A DNA stretch of 64,000 nt. Source: an uncultured Prevotellaceae bacterium. Lineage in GTDB: Bacteria > Bacteroidota > Bacteroidia > Bacteroidales > Muribaculaceae. A program made the position numbers and the translations under genes. Numbering within the stretch: position 1 is the stretch's first letter; every line of letters starts with the position of its first letter. This document shows, one piece after another, positions 1 through 8,442 of this stretch. The notes under the pieces are model-generated. The model was given only the letters and a program-made list of their open reading frames with translations. It was not told where the DNA came from and did no database searches. Location: assembly GCA_900316835.1 (NCBI GenBank), contig ONEL01000010.1, positions 1 to 64,000 of the forward strand, read 5' to 3'.

Positions 1-125
1 TGAATTTAATGTTTTGATTACCACTAAATTACTAAAAATCAGCGATATGCGCAACTTTTTGAACATCTTTTTATTAACTTTTTAATCCCGCCAACGGGTT
101 AATGCTTTAAAAATAGAACTGGATT

Positions 126-815
126 ATGAAAATAAAATTTAGATTAGCAATTATTGCTGTTGTGGCTATGATTAGCTCTATGGCATGGGCACAAGAGACT
201 TTTCCTGTGAAGACCGACAAATATGGCTTCTATAGCGTGCAGAGCACTCCCACCAGTGTTGCTTTTATTAAGGCGTCAACTGAGGAGAACGAGGATGGAT
301 CTCGCACGGTGAATATATATCGTGGGCGAGAATTAGCGCAGAGCATAGTGTGTGATGTAACCTCGGGCGATTTACACTTCTTTGATGCCAATTTCGACGG
401 TAATCTCGACATCATGGTTGGACCTGCCGAGTCGCGTAACTATAGCACTATCCTGCTATGGGATGATGCCCGTGGCGAGTTTGTTGCCATGGAGCAAAGC
501 GAGCCACTAAATGGTTATTTCATGGTTGATCCCAAGCGCAAGCAACTCATTAGCGTTGGTTCTAGCAGTTATTGCTCAATGTACTATGAAGTGCTGCAGT
601 GGAAAGGGAAAAAACTAGAGGCTGTGGAATCGCTCATTGAAATTAGCGACCCAACTGCTTATGGAGAATACGGTGTAAGCAGGCGCTATACCATCATCAA
701 GGGTAATAATTTTGAAAAGATAAAGGCTAACTTGAAATCACAAGTTGCCAAGCGCAGTGCGCTACCCCAGCAGTGGAGAAATCGACTTAATGCCTACGAA
801 GATTATCGCCGATAA
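126..815 (+). CDS. Exported protein with FG-GAP/XAC2610-like repeat segment
   Basis: The product has 229 residues. Residues 1-22 form a clear signal peptide ending AWA before Q23, so it is exported to the periplasm or surface. The middle (about 80-115) contains FFDANFDGNLDIMVG, which matches the calcium-loop-like pattern DxNxDGxxD of FG-GAP/XAC2610-type beta-propeller segments, followed by a short tryptophan-containing strand (LLWDDARGEF). The C-terminal third is basic and probably helical. There is no lipobox and no membrane anchor. The next gene starts 38 bp downstream on the same strand, so co-transcription is possible. Function is unknown; the family resemblance rests on one loop motif only. 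Confidence 0.75.
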   Translation: MKIKFRLAIIAVVAMISSMAWAQETFPVKTDKYGFYSVQSTPTSVAFIKASTEENEDGSRTVNIYRGRELAQSIVCDVTSGDLHFFDANFDGNLDIMVGPAESRNYSTILLWDDARGEFVAMEQSEPLNGYFMVDPKRKQLISVGSSSYCSMYYEVLQWKGKKLEAVESLIEISDPTAYGEYGVSRRYTIIKGNNFEKIKANLKSQVAKRSALPQQWRNRLNAYEDYRR

Positions 816-852
816 TATTATTGTTTATTATTCTTTTATATAGTATTTTATT

Positions 853-1620
853 ATGGCTTCCTATGTGTTGTGTGGCGAGTGTGGAGCCAGGGTTCCCATT
901 AGCTCAAAATTTTGCCCCGAGTGTGGTAGTAGTGTTATACAGCAATCGTCGCAACCTGCAAAACCACAGCAGCCGGTAGCGCCACCGCCACCAGTTAGCC
1001 CTGCGCCCCGAGTTCAGGCCTCTGCTCCCATTGTGCAACCCACTCAACCTGTGCAATACCAGCAACCCATGCAGTATCAGCCACAGCCCATGAGACGCCA
1101 TCCCTTGCCTCCCCCCAAGAAGAAAGGCAATGGCTGCTTGACAGCTTTGCTGATAGTATTGCTCATTCTTGCTGTTCTAGGCATTGGTGGCTGGGCAGTC
1201 TATAAGTATTATATTAAACCTGGGTTAGAGAAAGTAGAGAAAAAAATATCCTCTTTCGACACAGGCGATGGCGATAGCGATAGTTTCTCGACTAGTGAAG
1301 AAAGTAATGAAACTGACGAGGAATCAACCACCGCTAGCAACGATGATGCCGACAATGATGATAGTGATGATAAAGAGATAACTCAACAAGCTCAATCAAG
1401 CAAACGGCAAGATGATATTCCTCAAGGCTTAAACAATGATACTAAGCGCGACACTAAACCAAAAAAGGCTAAAGCGCGCAAAAAAAATAATAATTACAGC
1501 GAGCCTTTTGGCATGACCGACGAAGAAGCCGCCGAGTGGCGCCGCAGTAATGGGGGAGAACCCTTTGGCATGACCGACGAAGAGGCTGCCGAGTGGCGCC
1601 GCAGCCAGCGTCGTCGCTAA
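853..1620 (+). CDS. Zinc-ribbon single-span membrane protein with duplicated C-terminal motif
   Basis: The product has 255 residues. An N-terminal zinc ribbon has Cys7, Cys10, Cys21 and Cys24 (CGEC...CPEC). A Pro/Gln-rich linker follows (about 30-93), then one hydrophobic span (about 95-117), an Asp/Ser/Glu-rich stretch (about 135-175) and a Lys-rich stretch. It ends with two near-identical copies of EPFGMTDEEAAEWRRS, coded at about 1500-1548 and 1557-1605. There is no signal peptide, so the ribbon should face the cytoplasm and the low-complexity tail the periplasm. Ribbon-linker-span proteins are common in Bacteroidales and mostly uncharacterised. A second zinc-ribbon membrane protein lies at 63253-63846. 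Function is unknown. Confidence 0.75.
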   Translation: MASYVLCGECGARVPISSKFCPECGSSVIQQSSQPAKPQQPVAPPPPVSPAPRVQASAPIVQPTQPVQYQQPMQYQPQPMRRHPLPPPKKKGNGCLTALLIVLLILAVLGIGGWAVYKYYIKPGLEKVEKKISSFDTGDGDSDSFSTSEESNETDEESTTASNDDADNDDSDDKEITQQAQSSKRQDDIPQGLNNDTKRDTKPKKAKARKKNNNYSEPFGMTDEEAAEWRRSNGGEPFGMTDEEAAEWRRSQRRR

Positions 1621-1643
1621 AGTTTTTTTAGATTAAGATAAAA

Positions 1644-1679
1644 AAATCCCAATCCTTGTTAATGTAAGGATTGGGATTT
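1644..1679. terminator. Bidirectional hairpin terminator
   Basis: A perfect 14-bp stem (AAATCCCAATCCTT, 1644-1657, with 1666-1679) closes an 8-nt loop. Read on the minus strand it is followed by a run of T, so it can end the tRNA-Tyr transcript. Read on the plus strand it follows the zinc-ribbon gene at 853-1620. Confidence 0.85.
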
Positions 1680-1696
1680 CTATTTAAACCACCTAG

Positions 1697-1779
1697 TGGG
1701 TAGAGATGGATTCGAACCACCGAAGCGATGACGCAGCAGATTTACAGTCTGCCCCATTTGGCCACTCTGGAATCTACCC
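1697..1779 (-). tRNA. tRNA-Tyr (anticodon GTA)
   Basis: The minus strand folds as a long-variable-arm (class II) tRNA. The acceptor stem is GGGTAGA with TCTACCC and discriminator A. The anticodon arm is CAGACTGTAAATCTG with anticodon GTA, and the T arm contains GGTTCGAATCC. The long variable arm fits bacterial tRNA-Tyr. The 3' CCA is not encoded. A promoter lies just upstream on the minus strand and a hairpin terminator just downstream, so the gene is monocistronic. Confidence 0.96.
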
Positions 1780-1798
1780 ATGAGCTGAAATGCGAATG

Positions 1799-1828
1799 CA
1801 AAGGTAATGTTTTTTTTCTAATAACCAA
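1799..1828 (-). promoter_or_regulatory. Bacteroidetes-type promoter for tRNA-Tyr
   Basis: On the minus strand the -7 element TACCTTTG is at 1806-1799 and a -33 TTG at 1828-1826, separated by 19 bp. The element ends about 20 bp before the tRNA 5' end. Confidence 0.75.
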
Positions 1829-1957
1829 AATTTTTTTTACTAATTCCCAAAAAGTTATTTATATGTTACTATCTACATTCATTTTGGCACGATTTTTGCA
1901 TTTTAGTTATTGTGAATGGGGAATTCTTGTAAATTTTCTATTTTGTGAAGTTATTGA

Positions 1958-1989
1958 TTTGGTATATTGCAACAATTCTATTATCTTTA
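1958..1989 (+). promoter_or_regulatory. Probable promoter of the NfeD/SPFH pair
   Basis: TTTG at 1958-1961 lies 20 bp before TATCTTTA (1982-1989), a one-base variant of the -7 consensus TAnnTTTG. It is about 50 bp upstream of the start at 2043. The region 1807-1957 is otherwise AT-rich with no gene seen. Confidence 0.5.
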
Positions 1990-2042
1990 CGCATCGTTAC
2001 AACTACTTTACTCTAAAGTTTAACTTATAACATATAATTATT

Positions 2043-2510
2043 ATGATTGAATATTTTCAAAACAATTTGTGGCAATTATGGACTCTGGTGGGCATATTAT
2101 GCCTGATACTAGAGCTCACCTCAGGCGATTTCTTTATCATGTGTTTCTCGATAGGCGCTTTTGTGACAGCTATAGTTGCCGCCTTTGTGCCTAGTTTCAC
2201 GGTGCAAGTTATTGTGTTTGCTGTGGCTTCGTTGCTGTGCCTGCTTTTTGTGCGGCCACTGGCGCTGAAGTATTTCCACCGCAAGGACCCCGATCGCCCC
2301 AGCAATGCCGATGCTATGGTTGGTCGGCGTGGCGTGGTGACCGAGAAAATTGAAGCCGGAGGTTATGGTCGCGTAAAAATCGACGGCGACTCGTGGAAGG
2401 CTCAAAGTAGCATTTCAAGCGACATTAACAAGGGTACCCGTGTTGAAGTGACGGCCATCGACAGTGTCATCATCACCGTCATTCCAGTGGATGAAATCAC
2501 TAAAGAGTAA
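2043..2510 (+). CDS. NfeD-family membrane protein
   Basis: The product has 155 residues. Hydrophobic spans occupy about residues 10-75, with the acidic motif LELTSGDF inside the first span region. A soluble OB-fold-like C-terminal domain (about 92-150) follows, with the pattern GRRGVVTEKI...GRVKIDGDSW...GTRVEVTAI typical of short NfeD (NfeD1b) proteins. In the family these partner with SPFH/stomatin proteins to organise membrane microdomains. The next gene, 49 bp downstream, is exactly such an SPFH protein, which supports both calls. The N-terminal serine protease domain of long NfeD proteins is absent. Confidence 0.88.
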   Translation: MIEYFQNNLWQLWTLVGILCLILELTSGDFFIMCFSIGAFVTAIVAAFVPSFTVQVIVFAVASLLCLLFVRPLALKYFHRKDPDRPSNADAMVGRRGVVTEKIEAGGYGRVKIDGDSWKAQSSISSDINKGTRVEVTAIDSVIITVIPVDEITKE

Positions 2511-2559
2511 CAAATCCCCACTTAACGCTAAAGAATTAACACTTAAAACTTAATAAATT

Positions 2560-3522
2560 ATGGACACTTCGTTGATTATTCTTATTACCATTGTAGTGCT
2601 GGTGCTCATTTTCATCAAGATGAGCCTTGTGATCATCTCGCAAAGCGAGACTAAAATTGTGGAGCGACTGGGAAAATATCATGCCACTCTCAAGCCAGGT
2701 ATTAATATCATTATTCCTTTTATTGATCGTGCCAAGAATATTATCTCGCTTGCCAACGGACGCTATGTCTACACTCCCAAGATTGACTTGCGCGAGCAGG
2801 TCTATGACTTTGACAAGCAAAATGTTATCACCAAGGATAACATCCAGATGCAGATTAACGCATTGCTATATTTCCAAATTGTGGACCCATTCAAGGCAGT
2901 GTATGAAATAAGCAACCTGCCCAACGCTATCGAAAAGCTCACGCAAACTACCTTGCGTAACATAATTGGTGAGCTTGAACTTGACCAAACTCTCACCTCG
3001 CGCGACACTATCAACACCAAGCTGCGCGCTGTGCTTGATGACGCTACCGACAAGTGGGGTGTGAAAGTGAACCGCGTGGAGCTACAAGACATCACTCCAC
3101 CAGCTAGCGTGCTCCAGGCCATGGAGAAGCAGATGCAGGCCGAGCGTAACAAGCGTGCCACCATCCTCACCAGCGAGGGCGAGAAGGCTGCTGTAATCCT
3201 GCAGAGTGAAGGTGAGAAGACATCGGTTATCAACCGTGCCGAGGCTGCTAAGCAGAAGGCTATCCTTGCTGCCGAAGGTGAAGCCCAAGCACGCGTGCGC
3301 CGCGCCGAGGCCGAGGCTATCGCCATTGAGAAAGTGACCGCAGCTGTGGGCAAGAGCACCAACCCCGCCAACTATCTGCTCGCCAAGAACTATATCGAGA
3401 CCCTGCAGACCATCGCCGGCGGTCCAGCCACCAAGACCGTTTACCTCCCCTACGAGGCGAGCAACCTCATGGGCAGCATAGGCGGCATCAAGGACATGTT
3501 CAAGGGTGAAAAGTCCTTATAA
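2560..3522 (+). CDS. SPFH/Band 7 (stomatin/paraslipin-like) membrane protein
   Basis: The product has 320 residues. It has one N-terminal hydrophobic anchor (about 3-24), then a Band 7 domain (about 25-190) including SQSETKIVERLGKYH and VELQDITPP. A charged, Ala/Glu-rich coiled coil follows (about 190-265; repeated SEGEK and AEAEA patterns), then a short C-terminal tail. Size and order match the bacterial QmcA/stomatin type rather than HflK or HflC. It is encoded directly after an NfeD-type gene, the usual partner. The likely role is a scaffold oligomer at the inner membrane involved in membrane quality control. A strong hairpin terminator follows the stop codon. Confidence 0.9.
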   Translation: MDTSLIILITIVVLVLIFIKMSLVIISQSETKIVERLGKYHATLKPGINIIIPFIDRAKNIISLANGRYVYTPKIDLREQVYDFDKQNVITKDNIQMQINALLYFQIVDPFKAVYEISNLPNAIEKLTQTTLRNIIGELELDQTLTSRDTINTKLRAVLDDATDKWGVKVNRVELQDITPPASVLQAMEKQMQAERNKRATILTSEGEKAAVILQSEGEKTSVINRAEAAKQKAILAAEGEAQARVRRAEAEAIAIEKVTAAVGKSTNPANYLLAKNYIETLQTIAGGPATKTVYLPYEASNLMGSIGGIKDMFKGEKSL

Positions 3523-3546
3523 TATGTAACTCCCCCAAATTTTTAA

Positions 3547-3580
3547 GATAATGCTCCGACACTCAAGCCGGAGCATTATC
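3547..3580 (+). terminator. Hairpin terminator after the SPFH gene
   Basis: A 12-bp perfect stem (GATAATGCTCCG at 3547-3558 with its complement at 3569-3580) is followed by TTTGTGTT. It lies 25 bp after the stop codon at 3522. Confidence 0.85.
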
Positions 3581-3731
3581 TTTGTGTTATCGCGATTTGT
3601 TTTTCAGAACTGTATTGAGGATGGAATAGTTTATCGAAAAAGTCCTTTTATAAATACCAAATATTGGGTATTTAGGGTGGTGTATGCTGTACTTATTAGT
3701 GGGTATATTGTGTAAAAAAGTTTGTAGTTAA

Positions 3732-3762
3732 TTGTAATTGATAGCAAAAATGATTAATTTTG
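3732..3762 (+). promoter_or_regulatory. Promoter of secreted protein 3803-4900
   Basis: The -33 TTG at 3732-3734 and -7 TAATTTTG at 3755-3762 are 20 bp apart. They lie about 40 bp upstream of the start codon. Confidence 0.7.
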
Positions 3763-3802
3763 CGCTATTAACGAATAATTATAACCCACAAAACAGGAAA
3801 AT

Positions 3803-4900
3803 ATGAAAAAATTCTACTTGATTCTTTTATTATCTGTCACAGCAGCAACAAGTGTCCTGGCTCAGCCGGCAAAGACTCAGCGCTTGCAGTCAATAACACT
3901 CAATCGCCCCGTAGTGAAACCAGCTACTGGCATCAGTGCCACAGGCTTTACCGCCAACTGGGAGCCCGTTGCTGGCGCCGAGGCTTATTGCGTCTATGTT
4001 TATACTAAAGATGTAGCTACAAGCGATGGTGAATACAGCCTTGCCGATGAGGATTTCAACGGCATTACCAGTGGCTCTATTATCACTCCTGCCGGTGGCG
4101 ATGAGTATAGCGTGGACTTGAGTGCTTATGGCTATGCTTTCACCTACGGATGGGAAATCTATGCCTACCCTACATTTGCTCCCAGCCTGGTGGCCGGACT
4201 GCTTTACTCGCCCTACCTCTACCTGGTGAACAATGATGGCAACTACAAGGTAATTCTCACCACTCTCTCAAGCCACAACGATGAGATTCGCGTGGAAAGC
4301 CACGGCACTGGTGAGAAACAAGTTGTGACCTATCAGGTCGACCTCAGCGCTCAAGGTGGTGGCACAGGTCTCTACACTAAGGAGCTGGAGTTCAACAACG
4401 GTTCTCGCGACCTGTTCTTCTCAACCATCAACGTTACCGCTCCCGTGGGGCAGGCCGACTATACCGACCGCGTGCAAGTGGTTCAAGAGCTCAAAGCCGG
4501 TGATGAGGTGTATAACTACATAGCTGCCGACGAGGCTGTAATGGCCGAGGACGACTGGGGCTTTGAAATCACCAGCAAGCAGTTCACGCTTAACTCAAAT
4601 TACTTGAACGGTCACACACAGGTGTACTACGACGTGTATGCCGCCACCTACGACTACAGCACCCCCAACGGCAGCGTGCCTTACACTCTTGTAACCTCGC
4701 CCTATAGCCAACGCGTGCTCGTAGACCTTGCCAACCACACTAGTCAGGTGCTAGAAGACCCCACCGCCATTAGCGACCTCAAGGTCGACGACAATGCCCG
4801 CCAACACGACGACGCATGGTATGACCTCACAGGTCGCCGCGTAGCTAATCCCACCCAGGGCATCTACATCCATGGTGGCAAGAAAGTTGTGGTTAAGTGA
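3803..4900 (+). CDS. Secreted Fn3-like protein with C-terminal GGKK tail
   Basis: The product has 365 residues. It has a signal peptide (1-20, ending LAQ) and a fibronectin-III-like start at about 40-75 (GISATGFTANWEPVAGAEAY), followed by a beta-rich body with many Asp, Tyr and Thr. The last 35 residues are a separate small module: AWYDLTGRRVANPTQ then GIYIHGGKKVVVK. Such tails end many secreted Bacteroidales proteins and resemble a reduced type IX secretion/sorting domain. No secretion machinery lies in this window, so that role is inferred. The next gene ends with an almost identical tail, suggesting a shared export or anchoring route. The substrate or function is not recognisable. Confidence 0.8.
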   Translation: MKKFYLILLLSVTAATSVLAQPAKTQRLQSITLNRPVVKPATGISATGFTANWEPVAGAEAYCVYVYTKDVATSDGEYSLADEDFNGITSGSIITPAGGDEYSVDLSAYGYAFTYGWEIYAYPTFAPSLVAGLLYSPYLYLVNNDGNYKVILTTLSSHNDEIRVESHGTGEKQVVTYQVDLSAQGGGTGLYTKELEFNNGSRDLFFSTINVTAPVGQADYTDRVQVVQELKAGDEVYNYIAADEAVMAEDDWGFEITSKQFTLNSNYLNGHTQVYYDVYAATYDYSTPNGSVPYTLVTSPYSQRVLVDLANHTSQVLEDPTAISDLKVDDNARQHDDAWYDLTGRRVANPTQGIYIHGGKKVVVK

Positions 4901-5002
4901 TAGAAAACCTAATCTCTTGCTTTAGTTAACAACTAGGAGCGAAAACTCAAAGCGATTATAAAAATAACACATATTATTTATTAACTCAAAATTAAATTAG
5001 TT

Positions 5003-5875
5003 ATGAAGAAATTCTACATGATGCTGGCAGCCGTTGCTGCCTTGACAGTTAGTGCTAACGCTCAAGAAGTGCTCACTGGCACAATCAATGTGGGTGACTA
5101 TGACAACGCCACCAATTTCTATAACGGTTCATATTTTGACATGGCACCAGCCAACTTCTATTTGAACCACAATGGCTCACAGATGCTTTATCTATATGAT
5201 ACTGACTTTACCGATTTTGCCGGTAAAAATGATGTTAAAATCACCAAGATTTCCTACAAGTTCTATGACCAAGCCATCTACAGCGACATTACAGCCAACG
5301 TGAAGTACTACTTGCAGCTAGTGGATGAAACAGCATTCCAGACCGACAATAGCGGAAACAAACTTTATTTTGACTGCTTCAGCACGCAACCTGTTGTTGA
5401 TGGAGAGTTCTACTACGAGGCATTTACTGCCTTTGGCGAGGATGTGGAAATGACTATCGACTTGAGCAATGCTCCATTTGCTGTTACCGAGGGTAAGAAT
5501 CTAGTGGTTACAACAGTGATTGACATGACCGGTGATTGCACCGCAAGCAGTGACGATGCCCCATTCTACACCTCGGGCATTAGCAACAGGGCTATGACCT
5601 ATAGCGACAACAATATCTCGTTCACCGACTATGCCAACGACTCCAACTATCCCAAGTGCTCTTCAACCTATAGCGGTGGTGGCACAAGAGTTGACATGCC
5701 CGTGACAAAAATCGAGTACACCTATACCAAATCAACTCCCACTGCAATAACCAAGATTGAGAGTGAGACTACCAGCGATGATGCCTACTACAACCTGCAG
5801 GGTCAGCGCCTCAACGGCAACAACCTGCCTGCCGGCATCTACATTCATGGTGGCAAGAAAGTGATTGTTAAGTGA
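5003..5875 (+). CDS. Secreted protein with C-terminal GGKK tail
   Basis: The product has 290 residues with a signal peptide (about 1-20; ALTVSANAQ). The body is beta-rich and dominated by Asp, Asn, Thr and Tyr, with no domain I recognise. The C-terminus (AYYNLQGQRLNGNNLPA then GIYIHGGKKVIVK) is the same tail type as the preceding gene. The N-terminal sequence MKKFYMMLAAV also resembles that of the neighbour (MKKFYLILLL), so the two may be ancient duplicates with diverged bodies. The 102-bp gap between them has no clear promoter. A strong bidirectional terminator follows. Confidence 0.78.
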   Translation: MKKFYMMLAAVAALTVSANAQEVLTGTINVGDYDNATNFYNGSYFDMAPANFYLNHNGSQMLYLYDTDFTDFAGKNDVKITKISYKFYDQAIYSDITANVKYYLQLVDETAFQTDNSGNKLYFDCFSTQPVVDGEFYYEAFTAFGEDVEMTIDLSNAPFAVTEGKNLVVTTVIDMTGDCTASSDDAPFYTSGISNRAMTYSDNNISFTDYANDSNYPKCSSTYSGGGTRVDMPVTKIEYTYTKSTPTAITKIESETTSDDAYYNLQGQRLNGNNLPAGIYIHGGKKVIVK

Positions 5876-5886
5876 TTCCTTAATAA

Positions 5887-5933
5887 AACAAAGGCTGCCT
5901 CCCGCGCGCGTAGCATGGGAGGCAGCTTTTGTT
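5887..5933. terminator. Bidirectional terminator between convergent genes
   Basis: A long stem pairs 5887-5903 with 5917-5933, reading AACAAAGGCTGCCTCCC with one mismatch against its complement, and has a GC-rich loop. It separates the plus-strand secreted gene from the minus-strand mgtE and can serve both. Confidence 0.85.
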
Positions 5934-5957
5934 ATTCTCTATTATTGACTGCCGGCG

Positions 5958-7337
5958 TTATATCATTGCCGTGATGAGCTGCGAGCTGATGAGCATGTAG
6001 ATGAGCATGCCCACGATGTCGTTAGTCACCGTGACGAAGGGGCCAGTGGCGATGGCCGGGTCGATCTTGAGTTTCTCGAGCACAATGGGCACAAAGGTGC
6101 CGAATACTGATGCGAAGAGCACCACCGAGAATAGCGAGATGGTAACAGCCAGCGAGGTGATGTGTGCCTTGGCGGGGTCGTCGTCGGCAGGCCAAATGAG
6201 GTTGTAGAGGAACACCAGTCCGGCAATGAGCACAGCGTTGAGCAGCGCCACAAAGAATTCCTTACCCAGATATTTCCCGGCTTTCTTCAGTTCCAGACTG
6301 CCGTTGGCAAGACCTTGCACGACGATAGCGCTCGACTGTGTGCCCACGTTACCGCCCGTGCCGCCAATCAATGGGATGAACAGTGCCATGCCCGGCAACA
6401 CTGATTGCCATGAGGTGTCGTCACCATCGAGGATGAGAGCGTTGGCAATACCGCCACCAATGCCTATCAGCAACCACGGGAAGCGTGCCTTGAACTGAGT
6501 CCACACGCTGTCGCTGGTTTCCACGTCGGCGGTGAGACCGGTTGCGAGTTGATAGTCACGCTCGCTTTGCTCACGCACCTCGTCCATGATGTCGTCGACT
6601 GTGATGCGTCCCACGAGGCGCCCGATAGAGTCGACTACCGGCATCGCCACAAGGTCATATTTCTCAAAGTCGAGTGCCACGTCCTCGATGGGAGTGTCGG
6701 TCTTCACCGAGATGGGGTTAGGTTCCATCACATATTTTATCTTGTTGGCCGAGGGGTTGGTGATAGTTTTCTTGAGCGGGAACACTCCCTTGAGGCGGTT
6801 GTCGTCGTCAACGACGTAGATATTGTAAATCTCGTCCATGTCCTCGGCCTGCTCACGCATAGCCTTGATGCAGTCGGGCATCGATAGGTTCTCGTTCACC
6901 ACCACCATCTCGGTCGACATGTGACCACCGGCGGTGTCGTCGTCATACTGCAAGAGGTCCACAATGTCGCCCGCCTGCTCCACGTCGTCGATGTGGCTAA
7001 TCACATCCTCCTGGTCATCCTTGTCAAGCTCCTGGATGAGGTCGACGGCATCGTTGGCGTCCATCTCCTCAAGGGTCTTGGCGATGGTCTCGTTAGGCAT
7101 CTGCTCCAGCAGGTCGGCACGCTCGTCCTCGTCGAGTTCCACAAGCACATCGGCAACGGTCTCGTTGTCGAGCAGTTGTAGCAGGAACAGGGAGTCGTCG
7201 GTATCGTCCAGTTCACTCACCAGCTCGGCAATGTCGGCAGGGTGCAAGTCTTTGATTTCGGCAAGCACTTGCGCTGAGTCTTTGGCTTCGATTAGCTCTT
7301 TCAGCTTGTCGATTAGATCGATGTCAAATTCTTTCAT
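5958..7337 (-). CDS. mgtE: Magnesium transporter MgtE
   Basis: The product has 459 residues, the normal family length. The N-terminal superhelical domain (about 20-130) is full of acidic repeats. A pair of CBS domains (about 140-262) follows, then a five-span membrane domain (about 287-459). The family motif is PLIGGTGGNVGTQSSA (322-337), and the pore Asp of the last helices is D440 (TVTNDIVGM). It is an inner-membrane, Mg2+-gated Mg2+ channel or transporter, with the N and CBS domains acting as cytoplasmic Mg2+ sensors. It starts 10 bp after the rsmA stop, so the two form an operon transcribed from the promoter upstream of rsmA. Confidence 0.96.
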   Translation of the reverse strand: MKEFDIDLIDKLKELIEAKDSAQVLAEIKDLHPADIAELVSELDDTDDSLFLLQLLDNETVADVLVELDEDERADLLEQMPNETIAKTLEEMDANDAVDLIQELDKDDQEDVISHIDDVEQAGDIVDLLQYDDDTAGGHMSTEMVVVNENLSMPDCIKAMREQAEDMDEIYNIYVVDDDNRLKGVFPLKKTITNPSANKIKYVMEPNPISVKTDTPIEDVALDFEKYDLVAMPVVDSIGRLVGRITVDDIMDEVREQSERDYQLATGLTADVETSDSVWTQFKARFPWLLIGIGGGIANALILDGDDTSWQSVLPGMALFIPLIGGTGGNVGTQSSAIVVQGLANGSLELKKAGKYLGKEFFVALLNAVLIAGLVFLYNLIWPADDDPAKAHITSLAVTISLFSVVLFASVFGTFVPIVLEKLKIDPAIATGPFVTVTNDIVGMLIYMLISSQLITAMI

Positions 7338-7347
7338 GATGCTATAG

Positions 7348-8151
7348 TTATTCTCCCTGTTTTTGAATGTTCTTGATAATGTTAGTTAACTCCACAAAGT
7401 CGCTCACGCCCAACTGCTCGGGGCGTCGCTTGAACAGCTCGCTGTACTGCTCATCAACGGTGGGCAATGCCGCAGGCGGAATCATGCCTCGCAGCGAGTT
7501 GCGCAACGTCTTGCGGCGCTGCCCAAAACTGGTCTTTACCACGCTCTTGAACAAGCGCTCGTCGCATCCCAGCTCAGTGACATCATTGCGCACGAGGCGT
7601 ATAACGCCACTCTTCACCTTGGGAGGCGGGTTGAACACATGCTCATCGACAGTGAAAAGATATTCTATGTCGTACCATGCTTGCAGTAGCACGCTCAGTA
7701 TGCCATAGGTCTTGCTTCCCGGTCCCGCGGCAATGCGCTGTGCCACCTCGCGCTGGAACATGCCACTGCAGCACACCACTTGGTCCTTGTAGTCGAGCAC
7801 GTGGAAGAGAATTTGCGACGAGATGTTGTAGGGGTAATTGCCTATCACCACCATCTTACCCTCGCCACATGCTGCCGTGAGGTCGAGCTTGAGGAAGTCC
7901 TGCTCAATGATGCGGCCCGCCAGCGCCGGAAAATTGGCGTTGAGATATTCCACGCTCTCACCGTCGAGTTCCACCACCTTCAAGTTATGCCCGTTTTGCA
8001 ACAGGAACTGCGTGAGCACCCCCATACCCGGTCCCACCTCAAGCACCGGCAAGTGCTTGTAGTCGTCGATGGTAGCTGCAATGCGCCCCGCCACGTCAAG
8101 GTCGATGAGGAAATGTTGTCCCAGCGATTTCTTTGCTCTTACTTGCTGCAT
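7348..8151 (-). CDS. rsmA: 16S rRNA dimethyladenosine transferase RsmA (KsgA)
   Basis: The product has 267 residues and starts with MQQVRAKKSLGQHFL, the conserved N-terminus of KsgA. The SAM-binding motif I is VLEVGPGMGVLT (37-48). The catalytic motif is N105-Y-P-Y108, a common variant of NLPY. The C-terminal half carries KVKSGVIRLV and SFGQRRKTLRNSLRG, typical of the rRNA-binding part. It dimethylates two adjacent adenines in helix 45 of 16S rRNA during 30S maturation. It is the first gene of a two-gene unit with mgtE, with a Bacteroidetes promoter about 40 bp upstream of its start. Confidence 0.96.
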   Translation of the reverse strand: MQQVRAKKSLGQHFLIDLDVAGRIAATIDDYKHLPVLEVGPGMGVLTQFLLQNGHNLKVVELDGESVEYLNANFPALAGRIIEQDFLKLDLTAACGEGKMVVIGNYPYNISSQILFHVLDYKDQVVCCSGMFQREVAQRIAAGPGSKTYGILSVLLQAWYDIEYLFTVDEHVFNPPPKVKSGVIRLVRNDVTELGCDERLFKSVVKTSFGQRRKTLRNSLRGMIPPAALPTVDEQYSELFKRRPEQLGVSDFVELTNIIKNIQKQGE

Positions 8152-8190
8152 AATTGAAGGTGATAATTAGATTTCTTTTTTTTGAATATG

Positions 8191-8198
8191 CAAAATTA
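8191..8198 (-). promoter_or_regulatory. -7 element for rsmA-mgtE
   Basis: The minus strand reads TAATTTTG, matching TAnnTTTG exactly, 40 bp upstream of the rsmA start. No convincing -33 TTG was found at the usual distance. Confidence 0.6.
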
Positions 8199-8407
8199 GT
8201 GCAAGTTGAGAGAAATAAAAAATGAAAAACAGAGTTTTTACATTTTTATTGCCGAAACGTCGCCTAATTTATCAAAAATCGGCCCTAGCGGAGAGGAATA
8301 TAAAATATATTTGAGTTTTCCCCAGCTGCCACCTGATTTATCGTCTACAAGGTCAATTTGCTCCATATATTTTATTTATATAGGGTTTAAAATCGGGATT
8401 TTTTATA

Positions 8408-8415
8408 TAAATTTG
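8408..8415 (+). promoter_or_regulatory. -7 element for the regulator-kinase pair
   Basis: TAAATTTG matches TAnnTTTG, followed by GC, and lies 28 bp upstream of the start codon at 8443. The -33 region is only a weak TTT at about 8386. The 8199-8407 stretch between the divergent promoters holds no gene I can support. Confidence 0.6.
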
Positions 8416-8442
8416 CACTCTAACAATAGCTGTAAACTGTAA

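Noticed and set aside
1728..2030. 100-codon plus-strand open frame
   Set aside because: It runs through the tRNA-Tyr gene and AT-rich spacer, and its translation has no conserved pattern.
8206..8442. 78-codon open frame upstream of the regulator gene
   Set aside because: It covers the divergent promoter region, including the -7 element at 8408-8415, and reads as low-complexity with no domain.
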